From contig NZ_QXNY01000004.1 of the NCBI RefSeq assembly GCF_003572205.1, positions 310,548 through 374,547 of the forward strand: 64,000 nt of DNA. Reading direction: 5' to 3'. This document shows, piece by piece, positions 47,801-57,485 of the stretch. Origin of the DNA: Algihabitans albus (GTDB lineage Bacteria > Pseudomonadota > Alphaproteobacteria > Kiloniellales > DSM-21159). The notes beneath the pieces are model-generated. The model did no database searches. It worked only from the letters and a program-made list of their open reading frames with translations, and was not told the DNA's origin. The translations under genes were made by a program, and so were the position numbers. Numbering within the stretch: position 1 is the stretch's first letter; each line of letters starts with the position of its first letter.

Positions 47801-49706
47801 CGGCGACATGTCCGGCGACGTTTTCGGCAACGGGATGCTCCTGTCGAAACAGACCAAGCTGGTCGCCGCCTTCAATCATCTCCACGTCTTCGTCGATCCG
47901 GACCCCGACCCGGCCAAATCCTTCGCCGAGCGCAAGCGCCTCTTTGCGCTGCCGAGGAGCACCTGGGACGATTACAATAAGCGCAAGATCTCCAAGGGCG
48001 GCGGCGTGTTCGACCGCAAAGCCAAGTCGGTGACCGTCAGCCCGGAGATGCAGACGCTCTTCGGGCTCGCCAAGGACAAGGTGACACCGAACGAGCTGAT
48101 CCGCGCGATCCTGACCAGCGACGTCGAGCTGCTCTGGTTCGGCGGTATCGGCACCTACGTCAAGGCCAGCGACGAAAGCAATCTGGAGGTCGGCGACCGC
48201 ACCAACGATGCCCTGCGCATCAACGGCGAAGAGCTGCGCTGCCGCGTGGTCGGCGAAGGCGCCAACCTGGGCATGACCCAGCCGGCGCGGATCGAGTACG
48301 CCCTGAAGGGCGGGCGCCTGAACACCGACTCCATCGACAACTCCGCCGGCGTCGACTGCTCGGACCACGAGGTCAACATCAAGATCCTGCTGGGCGCGGC
48401 GGAGCAGAACGGCAAGCTGACCCGCCAACAGCGCGACAAGCTGTTGGCCAAGATGACGGACGAGGTCGCCGAGCTCGTGCTGCGCGACAACTACCTGCAG
48501 ACGCAGTCGATTTCCGTCACACAGGACCTTGGCGGTCATCTGCTCGATCGGCTCGGACGCTACATGCGCAGCCTGGAGCGCGCCGGCCGCTTGAATCGGG
48601 CGCTGGAGCATCTGCCCGATGACGAGACCATCGAGGAGCGAATGAAGGCGAACCGCGGTCTGACCCGCCCGGAGATCGCCATCCTCTTGTCCTATGCGAA
48701 GATCGCACTCTACGACGAGTTGCTGGACTCCGATCTACCCGACGATCCGGCCTTGGATGCCGAGGTTTCGGGCTACTTCCCGACACCTCTGCGCAAGGAC
48801 TACGCCGACGACATCCGCGACCACCGACTGCGCCGGGAGATCGCGGCGACGCTTGCGACCAACGAGACCGTCAACCGCATGGGCATCAGCTTCGTCCATG
48901 AAGTGCGAGAGAAGACGGGCTATCCGGCGGCAGAGATCGTGCGCGCGTTCATGGTCGCGCGCGACGTCTTCGATCTGAGCGGGCTCTGGGCCCAGATCGA
49001 GGCGCTGGACAATAAGGTTCCGGCGGAGATCCAGGCCAGCATGTTGATCGAAACCGGCCGGCTCGCCGAACGCGTTGCGGTTTGGATGCTGCGTGTCGAG
49101 AATCAGCCGTTGGACATCGCCAGCGCCGTTGCGCGGTATCGGCCCGGGGTCGCCGCGCTGGGCGGTTCACTGGAGAGCTTCCTGACGGAAGGCGATCGCC
49201 ACCTGTTGGCCCACCAAGCGGAACGCCTGCGCGAGTGCCGCGTGCCCAAGGCGCTGGCCGATACCATCGCCGGCCTGTATCTGCGCTATGCCGCCTGCGA
49301 TCTCGTGCGTCTCGCGGACCTCGCCGGCCTCGCGGTCGAGGAGACCGCGCAGGTCTATTTCACGGTGGGCGCGCGCTTCGGTTTCGACTGGCTGAGACGG
49401 GCCAGCGGCCACCTCGCCAACGACACGGCCTGGGACAAGCTGGCGATCACGGCAATCGTCGACGACCTGGACGCCTCCCAGTTCCAAGCTGCCGAGTCGG
49501 TGCTCGATGCCGCCAAGGCCAACGGCGGCCTTAAGCAACTCGGGAAAGCCAACGGCGCTTCGGTGATCGACCGCTGGGTAGAGAGCCGACGGCCTCAAGT
49601 GCTGCGCAGCGAACAGCTGCTCGGCGAACTGCGCGCAAACGGCAACCCGGATTTCGCGATGCTCGCCGTCGCCAACCGTCAGCTCAAGTCCCTGGTGGAC
49701 GGCTAA
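44811..49706 (+). CDS. gdhB: NAD-dependent glutamate dehydrogenase, large 180-kDa type
   Basis: A 1631-residue enzyme (family about 1600) that deaminates glutamate to 2-oxoglutarate. The N-terminal half has ACT-type and helical segments (for example NDDMPFLVDSVTAAMNRR near 110). The catalytic part begins around residue 824 with RGGLRWSDRREDFRTE and KNAVIVPVGSKGGFVPK, and the NAD-binding region includes WFGGIGTYVKASDES and GVDCSDHEVNIKILLG. GGAAGGGAG precedes ATG 44811; the 60-codon upstream extension is not needed. It is preceded by 240 bases without another gene and ends 12 bases from the convergent DUF1848 gene. Confidence 0.97.
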   Translation: MARQAEDTTVHLIDSAAKLIRQGTTGEAGAAAERFLQLFFAHVPPDDLRDQTPENLAGAAQSVWSFAQTRKPGRAEIRLYNPTVETHGWSCPHTVVEIVNDDMPFLVDSVTAAMNRRDIEVRLIIHPILPMERDETGKLVRLGDTSDVEIAGAAESCMLLMIEQQPMSLHAEITTVLEGVLNDVRLAVEDWRSIRQRCRDLIRDLDRNPPRLAREEVEEAIGFLEWLDDDHFTFLGYREYRFQGSGQGALAKIDPDSGLGLLRNVDFSVFDGLRDLGKLPPDVQDWVKTPELLRITKANRRSTVHRDAHIDAIAVKLFDNKNKICGERLFIGLFTSAAYSQSPREIPQLKRKVDKVLQLAGFSPASHDGKALLHILETYPRDELFQIDTEELQDTALGVLHLQERQRTALFVRRDPFERFVSCMVYVPRDRFDTNLRLKLQGLLAEAYAGRIAAFSTQLGDALLARLHVIVKTTRGQVPKVEVAALERQLAEAARSWTDTFEAALVSAHGEQEGLALFRRYERAFPTNYREAHVAKDAVADLAKVETTLGEAGLALDLYRPHRATDDVLHFKLYIAGHPIPLSDVLPMLEQMGLRVISEVPYEIRIKGTKEGGGGMAVWIHDFSLRLGSGQSVDLEEVRDAFHEVFALTWTDKMEGDRFNGLVLAAGLTAQEIRILRAYAKYLRQAGITFSQSYMEETLAGNPAIAAKLAELFETRFDPARRKGRKPAELAKAEQTLVAAIETALEAVANLDEDRILRRFLNAVSATLRTNYYQTDDTGRIKPYISFKLDSRAIEDLPEPKPYREIFVYAPQVEGVHLRFGPVARGGLRWSDRREDFRTEVLGLVKAQQVKNAVIVPVGSKGGFVPKRLPPPSEGREAFMAEGVAAYKTFIRGLLDITDNTQAGKIVPPRQVVRHDGDDPYLVVAADKGTATFSDYANGVSQDYGFWLDDAFASGGSAGYDHKVMGITARGAWESVKRHFREVGKDIQRETFTAIGVGDMSGDVFGNGMLLSKQTKLVAAFNHLHVFVDPDPDPAKSFAERKRLFALPRSTWDDYNKRKISKGGGVFDRKAKSVTVSPEMQTLFGLAKDKVTPNELIRAILTSDVELLWFGGIGTYVKASDESNLEVGDRTNDALRINGEELRCRVVGEGANLGMTQPARIEYALKGGRLNTDSIDNSAGVDCSDHEVNIKILLGAAEQNGKLTRQQRDKLLAKMTDEVAELVLRDNYLQTQSISVTQDLGGHLLDRLGRYMRSLERAGRLNRALEHLPDDETIEERMKANRGLTRPEIAILLSYAKIALYDELLDSDLPDDPALDAEVSGYFPTPLRKDYADDIRDHRLRREIAATLATNETVNRMGISFVHEVREKTGYPAAEIVRAFMVARDVFDLSGLWAQIEALDNKVPAEIQASMLIETGRLAERVAVWMLRVENQPLDIASAVARYRPGVAALGGSLESFLTEGDRHLLAHQAERLRECRVPKALADTIAGLYLRYAACDLVRLADLAGLAVEETAQVYFTVGARFGFDWLRRASGHLANDTAWDKLAITAIVDDLDASQFQAAESVLDAAKANGGLKQLGKANGASVIDRWVESRRPQVLRSEQLLGELRANGNPDFAMLAVANRQLKSLVDG

Positions 49707-49718
49707 ACCCGACAGCGA

Positions 49719-50624
49719 TCAGTCACCCAGGCGCTCCACCTGCGGATCGTGCCTTCGGCGATAGGCCTTCGCCTTGTCCGGGGCCCTGACGGCATAGCAG
49801 TAGGTGCAGCCGTGCGGGCAGGTGTCGTAGGCGCCGATGTCGCGCGATTCGGCGCAGAGGCAGCCGGGCCGGTTTCCCTTGGTGCGTGCGGCGATAGCAC
49901 CGTCCAGACCCCAGGCACGGGCCACGTCGGAGAGGCGCCCGGCATCGATGCAGCGCGCCGGCTGCGGCCCGCCGAAGAGGCCGCCGTCGGTAAGCAGCTC
50001 GGGCTGGCTGCAGAGGCTGGGTGTCAGACCCCGCGACCGCGCGATCTCAGCCAAGTCACCCAAGAGGACTCGCTTTTCCTCGGTCGGCGGGTCCTGCCAG
50101 GCAAAGCCGTGGCGAGCCGCCGCCCGCTCCGTGTTGCGCCTGGTCTTGGCGTAGATCTGCGCGAAGGAAAGGACGACTTCGTCGACGCTGCCGGCGAGCG
50201 CGCGGACCAATCGCGCGAAGGTCTCCCGGTGCCAGGCCGGTGGCGTCAAATCCGTGGCGAAGACTGGATCGTAGCGCCATACCGCCGTTCGGCCGCCATG
50301 GTCGTCGACGAGCTTGCGAAGCTGGTCGAGGCCCCGTGTCTCTGAAATCACCGCCGGCTCCAAGGCCTTGGGATAACCGGTCAGAGTGAACTGCACCACG
50401 AAGGGCAGTGCGCGCGCGCGCACTTCGGCCAGCGCCGGCCAGAAGGGATCGAGATTGCGGGTCCAGAAGACGAAACCGTCGCACTCCGGCCCTCGCAGGG
50501 GCACCAGCGTATCGGGGCCGCCGTAAGGATTCTTGACCTGCACATGCCCCATCTCGAGCCGACGAAGGAACCAGTCGGCATAAAAGGCCGGGATGTCGGT
50601 CCGATAACTCGCGGAGACGATCAC
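49719..50624 (-). CDS. DUF1848 protein (radical-SAM-like)
   Basis: A 301-residue protein of the DUF1848 family, whose function is unknown. The N-terminal block is VSASYRTDIPAFYADWFLRR, with VFWTRNLDPFW further on. The C-terminus is cysteine-rich: CLCAESRDIGAYDTCPHGCTYCYA, positions about 257-280, resembling a radical SAM cluster motif transposed to the C-terminal end. The start is a GTG at 50624. It sits between the NAD-glutamate dehydrogenase (convergent, 12-base gap) and a two-helix membrane protein gene 14 bases upstream on the same strand. Confidence 0.88.
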   Translation of the reverse strand: MIVSASYRTDIPAFYADWFLRRLEMGHVQVKNPYGGPDTLVPLRGPECDGFVFWTRNLDPFWPALAEVRARALPFVVQFTLTGYPKALEPAVISETRGLDQLRKLVDDHGGRTAVWRYDPVFATDLTPPAWHRETFARLVRALAGSVDEVVLSFAQIYAKTRRNTERAAARHGFAWQDPPTEEKRVLLGDLAEIARSRGLTPSLCSQPELLTDGGLFGGPQPARCIDAGRLSDVARAWGLDGAIAARTKGNRPGCLCAESRDIGAYDTCPHGCTYCYAVRAPDKAKAYRRRHDPQVERLGD

Positions 50625-50638
50625 GGCGACTCAAGCAC

Positions 50639-50848
50639 CTACCCGCTGCGCTTCTTCTGCTCGCGGCTTCCGAGCCAACGGAAAAAGAGATAGCCGAGGC
50701 CGCCCCCGGCCGCGAGCCAGGTTCCGAACAGCGAGACAGCCGGGCTGCCAAGCAGTTGCTCGCCGACCAGCGCCAGCACGGCACCGACCATGACGTTGGC
50801 CACCATCAATCCCAGAATCATGACGTAAACGCCGTCGCCTAGCCGCAT
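50639..50848 (-). CDS. Small two-helix membrane protein
   Basis: A 69-residue protein of unknown function. Hydrophobic segments at about residues 7-29 (VYVMILGLMVANVMVGAVLA) and 37-58 (AVSLFGTWLAAGGGLGYLFF) with a basic end REQKKRSG. A strong ribosome site (AGGGAG, 8 bases before the ATG) fixes the start at 50848, seven codons after an earlier ATG. It is 14 bases upstream of the DUF1848 gene and probably co-transcribed. The layout recalls small AtpI/AtpR-like proteins, but nothing else supports that. Confidence 0.62.
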   Translation of the reverse strand: MRLGDGVYVMILGLMVANVMVGAVLALVGEQLLGSPAVSLFGTWLAAGGGLGYLFFRWLGSREQKKRSG

Positions 50849-50929
50849 CTTCGCCGCTCCCTGCCTCACTCTCTACCTGCAGCAAAGGTGGCGCGACGGC
50901 CGTTCGGGCGCAAGCGGCGGCGCGCACCG

Positions 50930-50961
50930 GGTTGCAGGCCACCGGCGACCGCTTATATATC
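50930..50961 (+). promoter_or_regulatory. Heat-shock (sigma-32) type promoter of dnaK
   Basis: CTTATATATCCG (50951-50962) matches the -10 CYTAT pattern of alphaproteobacterial RpoH promoters, and GGTTGCAG at 50930-50937 may serve as the -35 at 14 bases. It lies about 157 bases before the dnaK ATG. No CIRCE element or extended HrcA box is present. Confidence 0.5.
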
Positions 50962-51118
50962 CGCCGAAACGCGACGGTCTTTCGCAGCGCGCCGGAAACT
51001 TCGTTTCTGACCGAACCTCGCGAACGGCCCGATGCTTTCGAAACCTTCGAGGGACCCGAAAGGGCGGCGCTTTGTAAGGCCGCCCGCATGAGGTCTGCTG
51101 TTTTACGGAGAGCGAGAC

Positions 51119-53068
<1,950 letters not shown>

Positions 53069-53101
53069 TCCACGCAGGCGCGCCTTAGAGGCACGCGTAG
53101 A

Positions 53102-53144
53102 AGCGGCACCGGAGGACAGGCTTGCCTGATCTCGCGGTGCCGCT
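53102..53144 (+). ncRNA. Structured dnaK-dnaJ intergenic hairpin
   Basis: AGCGGCACCG (53102-53111) and CGGTGCCGCT (53135-53144) form a perfect 10-bp outer stem. Inside it CAGGC-TT-GCCTG (53117-53128) forms a second stem. It starts 34 bases after dnaK and lies 84 bases before dnaJ, so it may be a partial terminator, processing site or stabiliser setting the dnaK:dnaJ ratio. It is a predicted RNA structure, not a known RNA family. Confidence 0.5.
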
Positions 53145-53228
53145 CCTTACGTTTGGGGGAGCGCCATGCGCCGCCGGCACAGCCGGGCGGCGCCATTGGC
53201 GGACTAGTGTTACGGCATCGGGCAATTC

Positions 53229-54377
53229 ATGGCCAAGCGCGACTATTACGAAGTGCTGGGGGTTGGTCGGAAGGCCTCCGTCGAGGACATCAAGAAGGCC
53301 TACCGAAAGCTGGCAATGCAATACCACCCGGACCGCAATCCGGGTGACAGCGAAGCCGAGCATCGCTTCAAGGAAGCGGCTGAGGCCTACGCGGCACTCA
53401 AGGACGAGCAGTCTCGGGCTGCCTACGACCGTTTCGGCCATGCGGCCTTCGAGGGCGGCATGGGCGGCGGCGGAGCCGGGGCTGGCGGCGGACGTGGCGG
53501 CTTCGACTTCGGCGGCTTCGCGGATATCTTCGACGAGATGTTCGGGGAGTTCTCCGGCGCGGCGCGGCGCAGCGGACCGGCCCATGGCGCCGACTTGCGC
53601 TACAATCTCGAAATCGATCTTGAGGAAGCCTACAGCGGCAAGCAGGCGACGATCCGCGTCCCGAGTTCGGTCACTTGCGATGCTTGCGACGGTTCCGGCG
53701 CCGAGCCGGGCACGAGCCCCACGAACTGCCCGTCCTGCGGGGGACGCGGGCGTATCCGCGCGCAGCAGGGCTTCTTCACCATCGAGCGGACCTGCCCGAC
53801 CTGCCAGGGCCGCGGCCAGACCATCGAGGATCCCTGTCGGGCTTGCGGCGGACTCGGCGCGGTTCAGCGGGAAAAAACCCTACAGGTCAATATCCCCGCA
53901 GGCGTCGAGGAGGGTACGCGCATCCGTCTGGCCGGCGAGGGCGAAGCGGGCGGACGCGGTGGCCCGGCCGGAGACCTCTACATCTTCCTCTCGGTCGCGC
54001 CGCATCGGTTTTTCCAGCGCGACGGAGCCAACCTCTATTGCCGCGTGCCGATTCCCATGACCACGGCCGCGCTTGGCGGCTCCATCGAAGTGCCCGCGAT
54101 CGACGGCTCCCGCGCGAAGGTCTCGGTTCCCGAAGGGACGCAGTCCGGCACCCAGTTCCGACTGCGCGGCAAGGGTATGCCAGTCCTGCGCTCAAAAGCG
54201 ACGGGCGATCTCTACATTCAGGTCTCCGTCGAGGTGCCGCGCAATCTCACCAAGAACCAGAGAGAGCTGCTCAAGCAATTCCAGGAGACCCACGAAGGCA
54301 GCGGCGACACCCATCATCCCGAGTCCCACGGCTTCTTCGCCCGTGTGAAGGAATTCTTCGAGGATCTGACCGACTGA
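53229..54377 (+). CDS. dnaJ: Chaperone DnaJ (Hsp40)
   Basis: The 382-residue co-chaperone that stimulates DnaK ATPase and delivers substrate. The J domain (1-70) has the HPD motif in [15 protein letters not shown] Gly/Phe-rich linker (about 75-100) follows, then four zinc-finger repeats [24 protein letters not shown] and CRACGGLG (about 150-215). The two C-terminal beta domains end with REFF-type residues. It is full length and typical. It is downstream of dnaK with a hairpin between, and ends 17 bases from a convergent regulator gene. Confidence 0.98.
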   Translation: MAKRDYYEVLGVGRKASVEDIKKAYRKLAMQYHPDRNPGDSEAEHRFKEAAEAYAALKDEQSRAAYDRFGHAAFEGGMGGGGAGAGGGRGGFDFGGFADIFDEMFGEFSGAARRSGPAHGADLRYNLEIDLEEAYSGKQATIRVPSSVTCDACDGSGAEPGTSPTNCPSCGGRGRIRAQQGFFTIERTCPTCQGRGQTIEDPCRACGGLGAVQREKTLQVNIPAGVEEGTRIRLAGEGEAGGRGGPAGDLYIFLSVAPHRFFQRDGANLYCRVPIPMTTAALGGSIEVPAIDGSRAKVSVPEGTQSGTQFRLRGKGMPVLRSKATGDLYIQVSVEVPRNLTKNQRELLKQFQETHEGSGDTHHPESHGFFARVKEFFEDLTD

Positions 54378-54394
54378 AGCGGACGCGGTCTGCT

Positions 54395-55090
54395 TTACGG
54401 CACCAAGCGATAACCGCCGGGCTCCGTGACCAGAATTTCCGCGTTGGAGGGATCGGCCTCGATCTTCTGGCGCAGGCGGTAGACGTGGGTTTCGAGCGTG
54501 TGCGTCGTCACGCCGGCGTTGTAGCCCCAGACCTCGCCGAGCAGCTGATCGCGACCTACGGTCTTATCGCCGGCCCGGAAGAGGTACTTCAGGATCGCCG
54601 TCTCCTTTTCCGTCAAGCGCACCTTCTGCTGATTCTCGCCGTGAACCAACAGCTTGGCGGCCGGGCGGAAGGAGTAGGGACCGATGGTGAAGACGGCATC
54701 TTCGCTCTGCTCGTGCTGACGCAGTTGGGCGCGCAGGCGGGCTAGGAGAATGCCAAGGCGAAATGGCTTGCTGACATAGTCGTTGGCGCCGGAATCCAGG
54801 CCGAGAATGGTATCGGCGTCCGAGTCCATGGCCGTCAGCATGATCACCGGCGACTTGACCCCAGCCCGGCGCATCAGACGGCAGAGTTCGCGGCCGTCCA
54901 TGTCGGGTAGCCCGACGTCGAGCAAGATGGCGTCGAAGTACTCGGCTTTCGCCTTTTCCAGACCATCCTGGCCGTTGGCAGCTTCGACAGTGACGAACTC
55001 CTCGTGCAGCCGAAGCTGTTCGGCCAGCGAGTCGCGCAGCGCGTCATCGTCGTCGACCAGCAGGATCTTCTTCGCTTGGGCGTTGCTCAT
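54395..55090 (-). CDS. OmpR-family response regulator
   Basis: A 231-residue DNA-binding response regulator. The receiver domain has Asp13-16 acidic group, phospho-acceptor Asp58 in ILLDVGLPDMDG and Lys108 in VSKPF. The winged-helix output (about 130-230) has KVRLTEKETAILKYLFR, GYNAGVTTHTLETHVYRLR and the closing TEPGGYRLVP. The order of domains, with the short linker, is that of the OmpR/PhoB family. No histidine kinase gene is adjacent, so it is an orphan here. Identification with a named regulator (for example CenR) is not attempted. Confidence 0.92.
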   Translation of the reverse strand: MSNAQAKKILLVDDDDALRDSLAEQLRLHEEFVTVEAANGQDGLEKAKAEYFDAILLDVGLPDMDGRELCRLMRRAGVKSPVIMLTAMDSDADTILGLDSGANDYVSKPFRLGILLARLRAQLRQHEQSEDAVFTIGPYSFRPAAKLLVHGENQQKVRLTEKETAILKYLFRAGDKTVGRDQLLGEVWGYNAGVTTHTLETHVYRLRQKIEADPSNAEILVTEPGGYRLVP

Positions 55091-55195
55091 AGCTTCTCAA
55101 TAAATCCGCAAGACGAACTGTGCAACCAGCTAGAGCGGGATCGCTTTAGCTGGGATCGCAACGACAATCGCGTGCTGGACACCTCGGGCCGTTTA

Positions 55196-56071
55196 TTATC
55201 CGAGGGCCAGAGCAGCCATCCGTTCAAAAAGAGGGTCGCCTGGCCGACCCAAACGTTCGACCACGTTGAAATGATGATCCCCCTCCAGCGTCAAACCTTC
55301 GCCGGAGAGGCCCCGTGCGGTCCAGGCGTCCAGGAACAGCTTCTGCTGTTCCTGGAACTCTTCCGGCTCCGTCGAGCCGACGGCACAAAGAAGAGCAGGC
55401 GCGGAGCCGGTCGGCAAGCTCCCGATCAGGCGTTGCGGCGAAATCTCCGCCACCTGAGCGGCATCGATCTGCAGCACGGGCTGCTGATAACTGTGCAGGA
55501 GAAGCTCGAGTTCATAGAGGCCCGAGACCGACACCACGGCCTTCGGAAAATCAGTCGGCAGACCGTGCACCGACCAGTCGGTGATTCCGGCCATCACCGC
55601 CAAATGCGCGCCGGCCGAATGGCCCGACACGACAGTCCGTGTGCGGTCGAAGCCCAAGCCTTCCGACGACTCATAGAGATAGATCAGTGCACGGCGCACC
55701 TGCTGGACCATTTCCGGAACCCGCGCAGCCGGCGCCAAAGTGTAGTTCAGAGAGGCGTAGGCGAACCCGGCTTCGCGCCATGCCCAGGCAAAGGAATCGA
55801 AGTCCGCCTTGTCGAGCGACTGCCAGTAGCCACCATGGATAAAGACAATCAGAGGGGCGTCCGGCGTTGCGGCTGGAAAGTAGTCGAGGGCTTCAGGCGG
55901 GGTCGATCCATACTGCAGGTCGAGCCTGGCGCCGGGAAACTCGGCCCGCACCCGGCGGCCTTCCTCGGCCCAGCGAGCGAAGTGATCGGCATGCTCCGGC
56001 GTACGCGCACGGAGGTTCAACTGCTGATTAACCTGCTCCTGATCGTAGTGGCGCCAAACGATCTCGCCCAT
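55196..56071 (-). CDS. Alpha/beta hydrolase (kynurenine-formamidase-like esterase)
   Basis: A 291-residue alpha/beta hydrolase of the hormone-sensitive-lipase/kynurenine formamidase branch. The oxyanion motif is HGGYW (79-83), the nucleophile Ser152 is in SGHSAGAHLAVM, and EGDHHFNVVERL near the C-terminus carries the catalytic His. The N-terminal YDQEQVNQQLNLRART is characteristic of the arylformamidase-like esterase group. The upstream frame (to 56143) includes a poor N-terminus; ATG 56071 is preferred. No other kynurenine pathway gene is near, so a general carboxylesterase is as likely. Confidence 0.86.
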   Translation of the reverse strand: MGEIVWRHYDQEQVNQQLNLRARTPEHADHFARWAEEGRRVRAEFPGARLDLQYGSTPPEALDYFPAATPDAPLIVFIHGGYWQSLDKADFDSFAWAWREAGFAYASLNYTLAPAARVPEMVQQVRRALIYLYESSEGLGFDRTRTVVSGHSAGAHLAVMAGITDWSVHGLPTDFPKAVVSVSGLYELELLLHSYQQPVLQIDAAQVAEISPQRLIGSLPTGSAPALLCAVGSTEPEEFQEQQKLFLDAWTARGLSGEGLTLEGDHHFNVVERLGRPGDPLFERMAALALG

Positions 56072-56243
56072 GCTCTCATGCCTCCCATTCCGTCTCGACC
56101 GCGCTGCCGAAAGGCCCCCGCTCCCATGCATGTCACCAATCATGTCATGGGATAAGCTTTGCCAGCGGCGGCAGGAAGCCTATCTTTAAGTTGTTGCCGG
56201 CACCGTTCCGCCCGGCTAGCGATCCTCCACAGAAGCGATTGCC

Positions 56244-57371
56244 ATGAGCGACCTGTACGCGACAAGTCAAAGCTATGCCCCCGGCACGTTGGAAGACGTC
56301 GATCGCGCGCTCTCCGAGTTGCGGCGCGGTTGGCCGGTGCTTCTGCATAGCAGCGACGGAGCGGCTCTGTTGGTCTTGGCGGCCGAAGCCGCCAACGACG
56401 AGCGGCTGCGCGCGCTTGATCGTTCCGGTGAGGGCGCGCGCGCCTTGGTATTGACCGGCCCGAGGGCCCAGGCCTTGAGCCTGACGGAAATGGAGGCCGA
56501 GGGGCCTGTCCGTTTGCCGGCCGCCGGTCTTTCGGCCGGCACAATCTCAGCCTTGGCCGATCCGACGGCAATCGCGCGACCGGTGACACCCACGCCGCCT
56601 GCATTGTTGCCGGCCGAAGAGCTGGAAGTCGCTGCCGTCGAACTGGTCAAGCTCGCGCGCTTGCTGCCGGCCGTTCTGGTGGCGGCAGCTCCGGTGACCG
56701 ACGAGCCGGCAGCCTGGGCTGCGAAGAAAGGCTTCCTCAGCGTCACCGCACAGGAGGTCGAGGCCTATCGGACCGCCGCCGCCCATTCCCTAACGAAGGT
56801 GGCCGAAGCGGCGGTTCCGCTGAGCGATGCCGAAGATACGCGTATCCTGGCCTTTCGTCCTGCAGACGGGGGGATCGAACATCTGGCCATCGTCATCGGC
56901 CGGCTCGACACCAGCCAGCCGGTTCTGGTGCGCCTGCATTCGGAGTGCTTTACGGGAGATCTGCTCGGTTCGCTGCGGTGCGACTGCGGCGATCAACTCC
57001 GCGGTGCGATCCAGACGATCGCCGCGGCGGGCTCCGGTGTGCTGCTCTATCTGGCGCAGGAAGGCCGAGGCATCGGACTGGTCAACAAACTGCGTGCCTA
57101 CACCTTGCAGGACCGCGGTGCCGATACGCACGAGGCCAATCTGCAGCTCGGCTTCGATGCCGACGAACGGGTCTATCTGCCGGCGGCGGAAATGCTGCGT
57201 CAACTGGGCGTGCAGCAGGTCCGGCTAATGACCAACAATCCCGAGAAACTGGAGCAGCTCGCACGCTGGGGAATCGCGGTGACGGAGCGGGTACAGCACA
57301 GCTTCCCGTCAAACGGCCACAATGAGGCCTACCTCGCAACCAAGGCCACCAAATTCGGGCACCTGCTGTAG
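56244..57371 (+). CDS. ribA: GTP cyclohydrolase II with degenerate RibB-like N-terminal domain
   Basis: Catalyses the first step of riboflavin synthesis from GTP. The C-terminal half (about 200-375) is a full GTP cyclohydrolase II: Cys235, Cys246 and Cys248 (HSECFTGDLLGSLRCDCGDQL is positions 232-252) bind zinc, and QEGRGIGLVNKLRAY is the catalytic loop. The N-terminal half (1-195) follows the outline of DHBP synthase (RibB), for example ALSELRRGWPVLL and VTAQEVEAYR, but the acidic DxEDRENEGD motif is replaced by HSSDGAALL. It is therefore probably inactive as RibB. ribB, ribD and ribH are not adjacent. Confidence 0.92.
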   Translation: MSDLYATSQSYAPGTLEDVDRALSELRRGWPVLLHSSDGAALLVLAAEAANDERLRALDRSGEGARALVLTGPRAQALSLTEMEAEGPVRLPAAGLSAGTISALADPTAIARPVTPTPPALLPAEELEVAAVELVKLARLLPAVLVAAAPVTDEPAAWAAKKGFLSVTAQEVEAYRTAAAHSLTKVAEAAVPLSDAEDTRILAFRPADGGIEHLAIVIGRLDTSQPVLVRLHSECFTGDLLGSLRCDCGDQLRGAIQTIAAAGSGVLLYLAQEGRGIGLVNKLRAYTLQDRGADTHEANLQLGFDADERVYLPAAEMLRQLGVQQVRLMTNNPEKLEQLARWGIAVTERVQHSFPSNGHNEAYLATKATKFGHLL

Positions 57372-57378
57372 ACTCCAC

Positions 57379-57406
57379 CTGCCCATCGGCAGGAATTGCC
57401 GGGCAG
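57379..57406 (+). terminator. Stem-loop after ribA
   Basis: CTGCC (57379-57383) with GGCAG (57402-57406), and CGGCA (57387-57391) with TGCCG (57397-57401), stack into one stem with a small bulge and a GGAAT loop, starting 8 bases after the ribA stop. No T-run, so termination would be Rho-dependent or assisted. Confidence 0.42.
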
Positions 57407-57454
57407 GATGCCGAGGACAGGTCCCGAAACTCAACGCTTTCCTGCTCCTGCTGA

Positions 57455-57471
57455 CTGGCACGGCATTTGCT
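57455..57471 (+). promoter_or_regulatory. Sigma-54 (RpoN) promoter consensus
   Basis: CTGGCACG-GCAT-TTGCT matches YTGGCACG-N4-TTGCW at every position. The -12 GC is followed by about 12 bases to the expected start of transcription, which falls near 57481, only a few bases before the ATG at 57486. A very short leader would then result. A perfect match is rare by chance, but no enhancer-binding site is visible. Confidence 0.5.
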
Positions 57472-57485
57472 TCTATGGGCGTGTC

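Noticed and set aside
47112-48611. 499-codon open frame on the minus strand
   Set aside because: Lies wholly inside the NAD-glutamate dehydrogenase gene, whose motifs are in the plus frame; no recognisable domain.
49719-50624. DUF1848 protein as the missing pyruvate formate-lyase activase
   Set aside because: The cysteine motif is at the C-terminus and the rest of the protein does not match glycyl-radical activases.
53122-54060. 312-codon plus-strand frame overlapping dnaJ
   Set aside because: Out of phase with the zinc-finger repeats and J domain of DnaJ; Ser/Arg/Ala-rich and meaningless.
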